40,336 nt of DNA, taken from assembly GCA_029821745.1 (NCBI GenBank), contig JALGSS010000003.1:1-40336 (forward strand), written 5' to 3'. Each line of letters starts with the position of its first letter. Within the stretch, counting starts at the first letter, position 1. A program made the translations under genes and the position numbers. This document shows, piece after piece, positions 20,101 to 28,495 of this stretch. The stretch is from Candidatus Zipacnadia bacterium (GTDB lineage: Bacteria; Armatimonadota; Zipacnadia; Zipacnadales; JABUFB01). The notes under the pieces are model-generated. The model was not told where the DNA came from and searched no databases. It was given only the letters and a program-made list of their open reading frames with translations.

Positions 20101-20776
20101 GCGGCTGCCGCAGATAGAGCCGACCGCTGGTGGAGTTGCGCCACAACACACTCCCGTCCTCAGCATCCAGCGCGTAGATGTACACGCCGTCGCTGGACCA
20201 CATCCCGGCGGTGAAGTAGGCCACTCCGTCCCGCACGATTACCCCTGAGCGCGGCGGATGGTGGGAGATGAGCTGCCCGTTCCCCATGAGCATGCGCCGG
20301 CTCGGCCCGCCGTAGAAGCGCCAGACAAGCGCGCCGTCGTCCGCGTTGAGGCAGTAGATATGCCCGTCATCGGAGGCGACGTAGACGCGGCCGTCGTGGA
20401 GCATCGGCGCGAACCGGATCGGGCCCCCGGTGAAGAAGCTCCAGCGCTCGCGTCCCGAGGTCAAGTGCAGCGCGCGGACCGCGTGATCCGAGGATGAGCC
20501 GAAGAACACCGTGTCGTCAGCCACGGCCACTTGATACGCGTAGTCGAAGGCCATCCGGTTCAGCTCCCGACCCGGCTCAGGCCACGCCGGGCGGGGCTCA
20601 TGGCGGGGCACGTGGGTCCACTGAAGCGCCAAAGGCGTCGCCACCTGTGCGTCGGTCAGGCCGCTACGGGCCGCGTCATGCCGATAGGTGCTCCAGTCCT
20701 GCGCGTGGCAGACGGCTGCGAGCATGATTGCTGCGCTCAGATGCAACGCGAGCATGGTCCGGGCGGTGCAATGCAT
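17165..20776 (-). CDS. secreted PQQ-like beta-propeller protein with internal SAM-methyltransferase-like domain and malectin-like C-terminus
   Basis: Signal peptide from Met at 20776; 'DWSTYRHDAARSGLTD' and multiple 'GxVLW' propeller repeats; 'FCVDLGAGGGELAAELAGRTQMRVWCIEADAAQADAARRAL...FADLIVVDAD...LRPGGGLAWIQ'; C-terminal 'RYLVRLHFAEPGEAAAGGRVFDVHAQGEPVLQGVDV'. Confidence 0.88.
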   Translation of the reverse strand: MHCTARTMLALHLSAAIMLAAVCHAQDWSTYRHDAARSGLTDAQVATPLALQWTHVPRHEPRPAWPEPGRELNRMAFDYAYQVAVADDTVFFGSSSDHAVRALHLTSGRERWSFFTGGPIRFAPMLHDGRVYVASDDGHIYCLNADDGALVWRFYGGPSRRMLMGNGQLISHHPPRSGVIVRDGVAYFTAGMWSSDGVYIYALDAEDGSVLWRNSTSGRLYLRQPHPPSKAFSGVSPQGYLVADADQLFVPTGRNVAAAFDLTTGELQYYNPGPNRWADRWGGTRLFAASDMVFGWRARPGGDMDVEMGEHDPWPKDGMAGIDAESGNVIWEFLGKLNAVVRDDILYASGGGTVTAHDFDRLLEGDKPEECQLWSTDHGRVYEMIMAADTLFVGGRDEVTAISATDGSVLWQTNVDSHVRGLAAVDGQLLASLKDGRVLCFGQDAGAASAEVTLRQAQPPTHERAATAAAEALDATALTEGFCVDLGAGGGELAAELAGRTQMRVWCIEADAAQADAARRALGDAGLYGARVTVHQGTLEDLGYPQNFADLIVVDADARDELGEDAGAMHQILRPGGGLAWIQCAGEGAFGSPDQVARWLRKGGVPRDEISSDDTAVTVRRAPLEGTGQWTHQYGNAARTGSSEDRVARVPLEMQWFGEPGPAMMVARHWRGPAPLCVDGRLFVIGQYRITAVDAYNGRELWTRELPAAGRFPVSGKGGNAVADGAAVYVATGDTCLRLDARTGETLATHTLPSSGDGESQQTWDYLGLAGDLLLGTGSTAGPLVALDSATGETRWTWEPQFGVMHDSVAVAGDRVFVIDALTPGELDRLRRRGSPMHGLSRMVALGARDGRALWTSPDILPRRDLRYSSGVLLATGDKRMSAYDAETGKTLTWGHMPMQRFPVIVGDVIYGQPYAYDLRTGERLTREHPLTGQTVPWSMSRTYGCGAVSGAPNLLAFRSGALGLYGLDDDSGVHNYGSLRAGCYVNAIIAAGMVLMPPGDASCTCSYNFQTTVALAPGERAEEWAVFSSLGAVTPVASASLNLGAPGDQRDDEGNIWLAFPRPAGVKVPVEVALAEQGRYWRFNADETEISGSGATWLYASGAEGIQTLKVSLGAETTARYLVRLHFAEPGEAAAGGRVFDVHAQGEPVLQGVDVASEAGGVLSALVREFEVDAREELVLAFEAAEGGQAPPILSAIELLRR

Positions 20777-21043
20777 GGTCAGTAGTGCCCCTCTCACTTC
20801 GACGCAGAGAAACGGTGCAGGTCCGGCTTGCTTGACGACTGTCTTCGCCGGCGACGACTGAGACTTCATGTGACCACCCGTCGCGGTCCGACATCCGGGG
20901 TCAGTACAGGTGCGCCTCTGCCTGCGGTTGCCGTAGAGCGCCTTCCTGGATGCCGTCGATCGGCTCGGCATGGTCTTCGCCGCGTCCGGGTCTGTCCCCT
21001 GCGCCGTGGCCGAGAGCAGGCCAGCCAGAACACTGTATAGGAA

Positions 21044-21123
21044 CCTGTCCTTCCCGAAAACCCCATCTGGCTGGCACGTAGTCCTGGGATCGGCGTCCAG
21101 ATGGGGTTTTCGGGAAGGACAGG
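21044..21123. repeat. perfect 27-bp inverted repeat (D4/D5), MITE-like
   Basis: CCTGTCCTTCCCGAAAACCCCATCTGG - 26-nt spacer - CCAGATGGGGTTTTCGGGAAGGACAGG; arm sequence recurs at 16810 and, diverged, at 16511. Confidence 0.9.
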
Positions 21124-21149
21124 ATCATGAAAAGGCTGGACCGTGTTTT

Positions 21150-21698
21150 GTGAGTCTGGCTGAGGGGCACGCAATGCTAGGGGACGCAGGGAAGGAGAGC
21201 ATTAGGTCTGACGTCCTTGACACAGCACTGTATTGGGCCCTGCACACTCCGTATCACCTTCGACTGGCCGGGCGAGAACTGGAGGCGGCAGGGCTACTGG
21301 CGGATGAACACTTCATCAGGCTACGACAACGTCTGGGCATCTCGATGGACCATCTCTGCTACAGCAATCAGGACAGGCATCTTGTCGAGGAGGTGAAGCA
21401 AGCCACAGAGGCGGGGGGCATTCTCGGATACTCTTTCGATGTGACACACCTGCGTGGTGGTGAGTTCTGGACCTCGGCGATGAGGGCGTCTATTGCTGAA
21501 GCAGACCGTTTCCATCTGCTCTGGTCATCGAATTCGATGAGTTCGGACTACGTCAGGGAGCAATGTGAGTATGCTCTATCACTAGACCGCCCCAACTTCA
21601 TCCTCCCCTCTTGCATCGAGGAATCGATTCCTCCCCCCCCAGAGCTACTGCACTTGTTGGCTCGTGCATATCCCGGCGCACCATCCGAAGCTGAATGA
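21150..21698 (+). CDS. TIR-domain-like protein
   Basis: 'HLCYSNQDRHLVEEVKQATEAGGILGYSFDVTHLRGGEFWTSAMRASIAEADRFHLLWSSNSMSSDYVREQCEYALSLDRPNFILPSCIEESIPPPPELL' matches the bacterial TIR pattern. GTG 21150 or ATG 21174 start. Confidence 0.8.
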   Translation: MSLAEGHAMLGDAGKESIRSDVLDTALYWALHTPYHLRLAGRELEAAGLLADEHFIRLRQRLGISMDHLCYSNQDRHLVEEVKQATEAGGILGYSFDVTHLRGGEFWTSAMRASIAEADRFHLLWSSNSMSSDYVREQCEYALSLDRPNFILPSCIEESIPPPPELLHLLARAYPGAPSEAE

Positions 21699-21949
21699 CT
21701 GCCTAGCCGTGGCGGCATGCACAGTCTGACAAGCCGTTTGGCGGGTGGCGTTTGTGGACCCCGCCGGTTGGGGGGCGATGAACTCAGCATTCTGCCGCTA
21801 CTGCCTTGGTCGATTAGGCTCGTGCATTTCGCTGGATTGCCCCTCAGGGAAACCCATACGCCTCAGCCGAGATTCAGCCCCTCACGCAGCAATTCCCCCG
21901 CGCCATTGCCTCCGTTCTCTGGTCAGAAGTAGCATGATCATCCCCCCAT

Positions 21950-22071
21950 GCCTGCCCATATCCCTCCGCGCCCCTTCCTCCCAGAACGCCCATACAAGCC
22001 CCTCATGACCCCATCCCGCACTACCCAAACTCGCCCAAATAGTGGTTCTGTATGACCTTGGGGTGGGGAGC
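21950..22071. repeat. intergenic repeat C1
   Basis: ...cgcccaaatagtggttctgtatgaccttggggtggggagcc resembles 37215-37340 (C2: cgcccagacagtggttctgtacgaccttggggtggcgagcct). Confidence 0.6.
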
Positions 22072-22325
22072 CAATCAGAACGACCACGCCCTTCTGCCAA
22101 CCAGCAGAAGGGTTTTGTGTATGTACCCCTTAGCCTCTCGCCGTCGTAGGTGCAGCTCGATAGTAGGATATCGAGCTGCTTCCTGCGCTCCGTTGCCTCC
22201 TGCTCAAGCCGCAAACCGTGGGCCTTCGCGGCCAGTTCGAGGATGCAAAATCCCTCCTCAAAACAGCACTGATTGGCCTGTTCATGGGCTCTCATCTTTC
22301 TGCGGCCAAGCGGCACGGCGACCAT
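22040..22325 (-). pseudogene. serine recombinase C-terminal relic
   Basis: 'ILELAAKAHGLRLEQEATERRKQLDILLSSCTYDGERLRGTYTKPFCWLAEG' resembles the C-terminus of large serine recombinases; catalytic N-domain absent. Confidence 0.7.
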
Positions 22326-22345
22326 CGCCGTTGTCTGTTGCGTGG

Positions 22346-25300
22346 TTAGCCTGGCAGGCTGATCACCACGAGCCGGTTCGGCTCGCAGGTCACGGCCACG
22401 ATGTCATCATGCCCGTCGCCATCCACGTCGGCAACGACCATGTCGCGCAAGCGCGCGCCCAGATCGTGGTGGCCAATCAGTCGACCGTCCGGGGTGACGA
22501 TGAAGACCTGCCCGTCCTTGCAGCCGGCAGCGAGCACCGGCGTCGCGCCCTCGTCGCGCACCAGCGCGGTGTGCGTGATCGCGCTCGAGAGTGGCATCCC
22601 CCACGCCTTCTCGCCCGCTTGGTCGAAGGCGCACAGGTAGCCGCTGTCAGAGCCGACCGCGACCACGCCGGGCAGGACCGTCAGCGAGCGGATCGGGCGC
22701 GTGAGGTTATTCGACCACAACGGCACAGTATGCTCCGAGTCGGTCTCCCACGCGCGGACATCACCACGATTGTTGCCACCGAACGCGGTCAGGTTGCCGT
22801 CGCCATCGAGGTCGCCCACAGCGATCGCGGGCAGCGCGGTGCACCACGAACCGTTGCGGTAGCGCTTGACCACCTCGCCCGCAGCGTCGAGTATCCACAG
22901 CGTCTCCGCCGATGATGTCAGGCCGTTGCCCGCCAGCACGAGGTTGCGTCCGTCGCCGAAGAAGTCGGCGGTGGTGATGGTGGTGCAAATCCCGTGGTCG
23001 GTGCGGTAGCGCCACAACTCCTCGCCCGCCGCGTCGTAGCAGTGCAGGTGCATGTTGCCCACGCCCATGAGCACCTCGGGGATGCCATCCCCGGTGATGT
23101 CGTCGGCGTAGATTCGGCGCACCTTCGAGCTGCCCAGCGTCCAATAGGGCCAGATGGGCTTGCCGAACTCGATACGGTCATGCCAGCGCTCGGACAGGTC
23201 GGCGTTGAGCGCGTAGACCTGCTCATCGTCCGAGCCCACCAGCAACTCCTCGTCGTTGTCGCCGTCCAGATCCGCCGCCTCCAGCGCGTGCACCGGTCCG
23301 TCGGTGAGCATCTCGCTTGCCGTCTGTCCAGCGGCGTCCCACGTCGTAACCATGCCGTCGAGATCGCCCACCGCCAGCCGCACGCCCTCACCTCCGTGAA
23401 CCATCTCTACCGACAGTGGCGAGGCGGCCAGATCGGCGGTCCACGCCTCGCTCAGCGGCGGCGCGGCGGCCCATGGGAGCCGGCCCTCCGCGCCTGTGGC
23501 GGACGTGGCGTCCCACGCTCCCTGCAGGGCCGCGCGGACCGCTTCGGGGTGCGCGCAGGTTCCTTCGGCGAGGTCAGTACCGCCCACGCTTGCGGCGGCC
23601 TGGCACAGCAGTACCCGCGTGGGGGAGACGAGGAACATCATGCCTGACGCCTGCACCGCGCCCGCCTGCGCCTCGGTGCCCTCGAGCGCCGCGCCGACCA
23701 TGGCCAGTTCGCCGTCGGAGCGGATCAGCGTGGCGTGGTCAGTCAGTCGGCGCAGTTCGACTGATCGCTGCGGGTCCTTGGTGGCGTAGAAGAGGTTCTG
23801 GAAGCAGGCTGCCTGGCCGGGCTCGAGCGTCGCGTTCATGGACTGCTCGAGGATGTTGAGATACTGGTCGCGGTGGCGGTTGAGGGGCAGGTACTGCCCC
23901 AGCGTTTCGTGGTCGCGGTCCAGCGAGACGGGCACGTTCTCGGGGAAGACCAGACGAAAGCGGTTTGGGCGGACGATCGGGTCGCCTGCGGTGCTCGGGG
24001 GCGCGAGGTTCAGTTCGCGGATCGCCATGTAGTAGTTGTCCGAGCGCTCGTTCCTGCCCACTGCGGTGAAGCGGACCTTGTGCTCGCCGGCCGCCAGCTC
24101 CAGCGTGCCAAGCCGGCGGGCGGTGACCTCGGGCATGCCGGCGCGGTACAGATCAATTGGCTCGCCGAAGGGCTCCCCGTCCACCGACACCCGGACGATG
24201 CCGCGACCGGTGTAGTCGAGCGTGGACACGGTCATCGCATACTCGCCGGCGTTCTCGATACTGACGGTCATCTCCAGCCAGTCGCCCTGCTCGTCGGTGC
24301 GGCATAGGAGCGCGTCGAAGGCCCTCATGTTGTAGTAGTACTTGCCCGAGGAGTCGGTGACGGCGTCCTCCAGCGACGCGGCAGACCATACGTAGCCATG
24401 CCGCCGCACCTCGTCCTGCTGGCACTCGAGCAGGCCGGTTGTGAGCGTCGGCCCGCCTAGGCTGCGCCAGCCGTCCACGAAGGAGTAGTCGCCCGGCTCC
24501 CGCGCGACCATCTCGTCGAGCACGAAGGTCCACGCGTTCGGCTGCCAGAGGGTGTGGCGCGTCCAATCGCACCCGTTGTACAGGGGCAGGCGCGTGGCGG
24601 TGTAGGCCCATCCCTCGCCCTCCGACGAGCGCATCACCTCGGCCGACTGGGGCGGGATGGACTCGCCCAGCCCGCCGCGCGCGATGGTAACCGCGTTGTG
24701 GAAGCTCATCGTCGGCCCGTTGAAGATGTCGATCTCGCACAGCCAGCGGCGCCCGTTTGCCGAGAACTCGCCGAAAGTGTTGGCGTCATCGTAGGAGTGG
24801 CTGCCGCCCGCAGTGCCGTCCATCATCAGGTACTCGTCGGCCGGGTCGAATCCCTCGCGGAAGGTCAGCTTGTCGAAGGCGCGCGCAAAGTCCACTCCCT
24901 CGGTGTTGTGCAGGCTCACATGGAAGAAGCGGTCGTCTGCCGGGATGACGGTGAGCCCGAAGTGGTCCTCGGGCGCGGCCGGCGCTATGCCCACGTCGAA
25001 TCCGCGCAGATATTCGTCGGTGGTGGTCCCGAGCGGCTGGCGCTGGTTGATCATGAACAGGTAGCGCGGATCGTCCAGCTTCCAGGCCAGCTTCGAGAAG
25101 ATGCTGGTGGGGTGGTCGCCGCTGCTGGTGTCGCCGAGCATGACCGTCTGGCCCATGTTGTTGCAGATGGCGATGCAGCGCTCGCCCATCTGGCGCGCGC
25201 GACCGGAGGCGAAGAACTCCTCCGACCACTCCGGCTCCTGGAAGGCGATGTCCAGCGTGTTGTCCATGCTCCCACCCAGTCCGTGCTGGGACAGCGAGTC

Positions 25301-26791
25301 CTCGAAGCTGCGCGAGCAGGCGAACGGTCCCGCCCAGAAGCCCGCCAACCGGTTGCGCCACCAGATCAGGTCCACCTCGATCTCGCCCCGGTAGTACTTG
25401 TTCAGGTGCCGCCAGGCGTAGTAGAAGCCGCGCGCCGAGCGCGTGGCGTGGTTCTCGCGCGGGCTCCGCGAGGGACGGACCATGTCCTCGCCTTCGCTCG
25501 AGCGCATGATGCGCAGCATGTGGTTGACCACCTGCACGCGCTCATCGTCACTGAACACTCCGCAGGCCTCCATCAGGTCCCACGACTGCGACTGGGTGTT
25601 CCAGGTCAGGTGGATGCCGCGATCGGCTCCGAACAGGTCCTCGTCGCTCTCAGACGCCGCGGCGAGGATCGCCTCGCGGAAGGCCTGCGCGTGCTCCATG
25701 TCGCCGCTCTTAAGGTAACTGACCGCTGGGACCATCTGGCGCCGACCGCCGCCGCCACGCCAGGGCAGCGTGGACACTCCGCCCCAGCCCGGGCCGGTCT
25801 CGACCGTCAGCGGCAGATCATGCGGCGGCCCGGCCTTCTCAAGCGATTCCACCAGCGTCTCCAGTCCGGTCGCCAGGCCGGCCTCATCCGACGCCTCCAC
25901 TACTAGGTAGTTGCCGCCCGTGCCCAGGCAGTCATACAGCGGACGCAACGCGTATCCGCCCGCTCCCGGGAACCAGTTGTCCGCGAGGGAATACATGCGC
26001 AGGTAGAGCGCCTCGACCGCCTCGCTGTTGGCGAGGTTCCCCAGGATGATCAGGTCGCGGCCGTCGCCGAGCAGGTCGATCTCATCGTGCGCCAGGATGG
26101 GCGACGCCAGGCCCAGCCCGCGTAGGGCGGCCTGGAGTTCCCGCGCGTGCTCATCCGCGCCCGCCGCCGACACGATCGCGCACGCTCCCGGCTCGCCCAG
26201 GCGCAAGCCGCGGCGGATCGAGCGCGGCCGGGTGATCGGCTTGCGGTCGAAGACCGCCACGCGCATGTCGTCGAACCATGCCGTGCCGGTCGCGTGGTAC
26301 AAGCGCACGTTGACGCGCACCCCCTTCACCTCGGGTGTGAGCTGGCTGACGGTGATGTGCCTCGCCCAGTCGTGTGTGGCCACCTCGTCGCCCGCTCCGC
26401 CCACGACGTACATCCCGCTCTGCCCGATGCGCGCGCCGTTCTCGTCGGTGTGGTAGAAGCCGATGAAGGCCCCGCTGCCCCCGGTCACCTGCTCCAGCTT
26501 CGCCCACACTGAGAACATGAATTGGGTCTCGCCGGGCTCGGGGATCGGGATCATCTCCGAGGTCCAACCTCGCCTGCCGTCGCCCTCGAGCTGTTGGAGC
26601 TTTAGTGACCGCGCGCCGGAGTGCACCTCGTCCTCGGTCCAAGAGCCCATGCCCCCCTCGTTGCGCCAGTTGAGGGGTGCGGTGTCACCCTCCTCGGCGG
26701 CGGAGTTGAGGAGCAGGTTCCCAGGCTGCTGGGCGCAGACGGCGGTCGCGGCCAGCATCATCGCGGCGAGCAGCAGGCATGTGCGGGGCAT
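22346..26791 (-). CDS. secreted heparinase II/III-like protein with CBM-like N-terminus and FG-GAP/VCBS C-terminal repeats
   Basis: Signal peptide MPRTCLLLAAMMLAATAVCAQ; CBM-like 'NLLLNSAAEEGDTAPLNWRNEGG'; 'YLMMDGTAGGSHSYDDANTFGEFSANGRRWLCEIDIF'; C-terminal 'ADLDGDNDEELLVGSDD', 'GDLDGDGNLTAFGGNN', 'ADVDGDGHDDIVAV'. Confidence 0.85.
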   Translation of the reverse strand: MPRTCLLLAAMMLAATAVCAQQPGNLLLNSAAEEGDTAPLNWRNEGGMGSWTEDEVHSGARSLKLQQLEGDGRRGWTSEMIPIPEPGETQFMFSVWAKLEQVTGGSGAFIGFYHTDENGARIGQSGMYVVGGAGDEVATHDWARHITVSQLTPEVKGVRVNVRLYHATGTAWFDDMRVAVFDRKPITRPRSIRRGLRLGEPGACAIVSAAGADEHARELQAALRGLGLASPILAHDEIDLLGDGRDLIILGNLANSEAVEALYLRMYSLADNWFPGAGGYALRPLYDCLGTGGNYLVVEASDEAGLATGLETLVESLEKAGPPHDLPLTVETGPGWGGVSTLPWRGGGGRRQMVPAVSYLKSGDMEHAQAFREAILAAASESDEDLFGADRGIHLTWNTQSQSWDLMEACGVFSDDERVQVVNHMLRIMRSSEGEDMVRPSRSPRENHATRSARGFYYAWRHLNKYYRGEIEVDLIWWRNRLAGFWAGPFACSRSFEDSLSQHGLGGSMDNTLDIAFQEPEWSEEFFASGRARQMGERCIAICNNMGQTVMLGDTSSGDHPTSIFSKLAWKLDDPRYLFMINQRQPLGTTTDEYLRGFDVGIAPAAPEDHFGLTVIPADDRFFHVSLHNTEGVDFARAFDKLTFREGFDPADEYLMMDGTAGGSHSYDDANTFGEFSANGRRWLCEIDIFNGPTMSFHNAVTIARGGLGESIPPQSAEVMRSSEGEGWAYTATRLPLYNGCDWTRHTLWQPNAWTFVLDEMVAREPGDYSFVDGWRSLGGPTLTTGLLECQQDEVRRHGYVWSAASLEDAVTDSSGKYYYNMRAFDALLCRTDEQGDWLEMTVSIENAGEYAMTVSTLDYTGRGIVRVSVDGEPFGEPIDLYRAGMPEVTARRLGTLELAAGEHKVRFTAVGRNERSDNYYMAIRELNLAPPSTAGDPIVRPNRFRLVFPENVPVSLDRDHETLGQYLPLNRHRDQYLNILEQSMNATLEPGQAACFQNLFYATKDPQRSVELRRLTDHATLIRSDGELAMVGAALEGTEAQAGAVQASGMMFLVSPTRVLLCQAAASVGGTDLAEGTCAHPEAVRAALQGAWDATSATGAEGRLPWAAAPPLSEAWTADLAASPLSVEMVHGGEGVRLAVGDLDGMVTTWDAAGQTASEMLTDGPVHALEAADLDGDNDEELLVGSDDEQVYALNADLSERWHDRIEFGKPIWPYWTLGSSKVRRIYADDITGDGIPEVLMGVGNMHLHCYDAAGEELWRYRTDHGICTTITTADFFGDGRNLVLAGNGLTSSAETLWILDAAGEVVKRYRNGSWCTALPAIAVGDLDGDGNLTAFGGNNRGDVRAWETDSEHTVPLWSNNLTRPIRSLTVLPGVVAVGSDSGYLCAFDQAGEKAWGMPLSSAITHTALVRDEGATPVLAAGCKDGQVFIVTPDGRLIGHHDLGARLRDMVVADVDGDGHDDIVAVTCEPNRLVVISLPG

Positions 26792-27018
26792 GGCGCACCT
26801 CTCGTGGTCCTTGGGCCAATCGAACTAACATTAGGAGAATTGCCCGCGGAAAGTGGGGAGTCCTCCACGAGTCAGTGTTGGGCCTCCTTCGTTCACAGCG
26901 CTCCCGGGTCTGACCCCCGAGTCCTGGTCCACCTGGAATGAGAGTGAATGAAGAGGCATGGTGGCCCAAAAAGGACTGATGTCGATGAATCGGGAGCGCT
27001 ACCCGGATCAGCAGGTGA

Positions 27019-27120
27019 GATCGCCGCAGCCAACTCCCGGCACTCCTCGGTGGCCATCCAGTTGCGAAGTTCGTCCAACTGGGGGAGCCGCCAATTTGGC
27101 GAATACTGCAGGCCGCCCTT
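27019..27120 (-). pseudogene. serine recombinase extreme C-terminal relic
   Basis: 'WRLPQLDELRNWMATEECRELAAAI' parallels 'WLPLSYELRNWMSSEECREMAAAI*' at 33797. Confidence 0.6.
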
Positions 27121-27275
27121 CGTCCGAGGGGCGGCCTGTCTGCATCTGCGTTGTGTGCTTGCCACGCCCCCCGCCGTGGATCAGGCTTCCCTCCGACCAC
27201 GCCACTTCGGGGAGTCAGGAGCCCAATGGCGCGGCAGACACCCCCATCGCCAATAGCAGGAAACGCGCCTCAAAG

Positions 27276-27322
27276 GCTGAACTCTGACGCTGCAGGTGGA
27301 CCAAAATCCGCGGTTCAGACCA
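27276..27322 (+). repeat. A-like repeat fragment (A4)
   Basis: ggctgaactctgacgctgcaggtggaccaaaatccgcggttcagacc resembles A1. Confidence 0.4.
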
Positions 27323-27353
27323 CTGCGATCAGGGCAGGAATTCTGCCTCGCAG

Positions 27354-27450
27354 GATGAACACTCCCATTGCGGGTGGCACTAAGACGGGGGCAAGACCAA
27401 GAGGATGCGAGCACCACATAGAGACTGGTATCGTTCGTGGGGGCAGGTCA
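27354..27450 (+). repeat. composite repeat A2-B2
   Basis: gatgaacactcccattgcgggtggcactaagacgggggcaagaccaag ... accacatagagactggtatcgttcgtgggggcaggtca. Confidence 0.75.
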
Positions 27451-27567
27451 GACCAGGCCAAACGGCTCAAAGAGTTGGAGAACGAAAACGCGCAACTCAA
27501 GAAGCTCGTTGCCAACCAAGCTCTGGACCTCGCGATTCTGAAAGAGACTGTTTCGGGAAATTACTGA
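27451..27567 (+). pseudogene. IS3-family OrfA C-terminal fragment (leucine-zipper part)
   Basis: 'QAKRLKELENENAQLKKLVANQALDLAILKETVSGNY*' in the frame of ORF 27151-27567. Confidence 0.8.
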
Positions 27568-28466
27568 GCCCGGACAAGCTCCGGGCGGCGGTGGTATATG
27601 TACGTGAGGTGATGGGCGAGGACGTGGTCTCAGAGAGACGCGCCTGCAAAGTGTTGGGGCAGCCGCGCTCCACACAGCGACGCAAACGGGTCGTGCCCGA
27701 TCGCGAGGTGCGACTGCGGGCGCGGATCATAGAGTTGGCGACGCAGTATGGTCGCTATGGCTACCGGCGGATAACGGCCAAACTAAAGAGCGAGGGCTGG
27801 CGGGTCAACCACAAGCACGTTGAGCGCATCTGGCGCGAAGAGGGCCTGAAAGTGCCTCAGAAGCAGCCTAAGCGTCGTCGGCTGTGGCTCAACGACGGCT
27901 CCTGCGTACGGCTCAGGCCACGGCATCCCGGGCATGTGTGGAGTCACGACTTCGTGCTGCACCGCACACACGACGGCCGAGCTTTCCGTCTGCTGACGAT
28001 CATCGACGAGTACACGCGCGAGTGTCTGGTGATCGTGGTGGACAGGAAGCTCAGCAGCGACCAAGTGCTGGAGCAGCTGACGCATCTGTTTGCCCAGCGG
28101 GGCGCTCCGGGCCACATTCGCTCGGACAACGGCTCGGAGTTCACCGCCAAGAAGGTGCGTCAGTGGCTGGCCGATCTGAGTGTGAAGACGCTCTTTATCG
28201 AGCCCGGCAGTCCGTGGGAGAATGGCTACATAGAGTCATTCAACGGCAAGCTGCGCGACGAACTGCTTGACGGCGAGATCTTCGACACGCTGTTTGAGGC
28301 GCAGGTGCTTGTGGAGCGGTGGCGAAGGTACTACAACACGGTGAGGCCGCACAGCTCGTTGGGCTATCGCCCCCCGGCACCCGAGGCGCGACAGCCCTGG
28401 GCTTCGGGCCTCGCTCCGCTCGGCCCTGCGCCCAGGGCTGTGTTGGTCGGCCAAAGTACCACATAG
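27561..28466 (+). CDS. IS3-family transposase OrfB (DDE/rve integrase core)
   Basis: 'YGYRRITAKLKSEGWRVNHKHVERIWREEGLKV', 'HDFVLHRTHDGRAFRLLTIIDEYTRECL', 'IRSDNGSEF', 'SPWENGYIESFNGKLRDELL', 'YNTVRPHSSLGYRPP'; -1 frame relative to orfA. No upstream ATG in frame after the orfA stop. Confidence 0.93.
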   Translation, partial: LLSPDKLRAAVVYVREVMGEDVVSERRACKVLGQPRSTQRRKRVVPDREVRLRARIIELATQYGRYGYRRITAKLKSEGWRVNHKHVERIWREEGLKVPQKQPKRRRLWLNDGSCVRLRPRHPGHVWSHDFVLHRTHDGRAFRLLTIIDEYTRECLVIVVDRKLSSDQVLEQLTHLFAQRGAPGHIRSDNGSEFTAKKVRQWLADLSVKTLFIEPGSPWENGYIESFNGKLRDELLDGEIFDTLFEAQVLVERWRRYYNTVRPHSSLGYRPPAPEARQPWASGLAPLGPAPRAVLVGQSTT

Positions 28467-28495
28467 AGACTGGTATCGTTCGTGGGGGCAGGTCA
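28449..28495 (+). repeat. repeat B3 = right end of the IS3 element
   Basis: ggccaaagtaccacatagagactggtatcgttcgtgggggcaggtca. Confidence 0.85.

Larger units (their letters stand above)
27451..28495 (+). mobile_element. 5'-truncated IS3-family insertion sequence
   Basis: Partial orfA plus orfB plus right end ...GGGGGCAGGTCA; left end and orfA HTH missing, replaced by repeat B2. Confidence 0.85.

Noticed and set aside
22089-22116. Terminator-like hairpin CCCTTCTGC-caacca-GCAGAAGGG followed by TTTTG
   Set aside because: Lies within the recombinase C-terminal relic and encodes 'PFCWLAEG' on the minus strand; most likely coincidental to coding.
24554-25906. 450-aa antisense ORF in the heparinase-like gene
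   Set aside because: Antisense shadow; the signal peptide and domains are on the minus strand.
27405-28466. Taking ATG 27405 as the transposase start
   Set aside because: That start lies in repeat B2 in the wrong frame relative to orfA; IS3 OrfB is normally made by -1 frameshift or starts near 27561.
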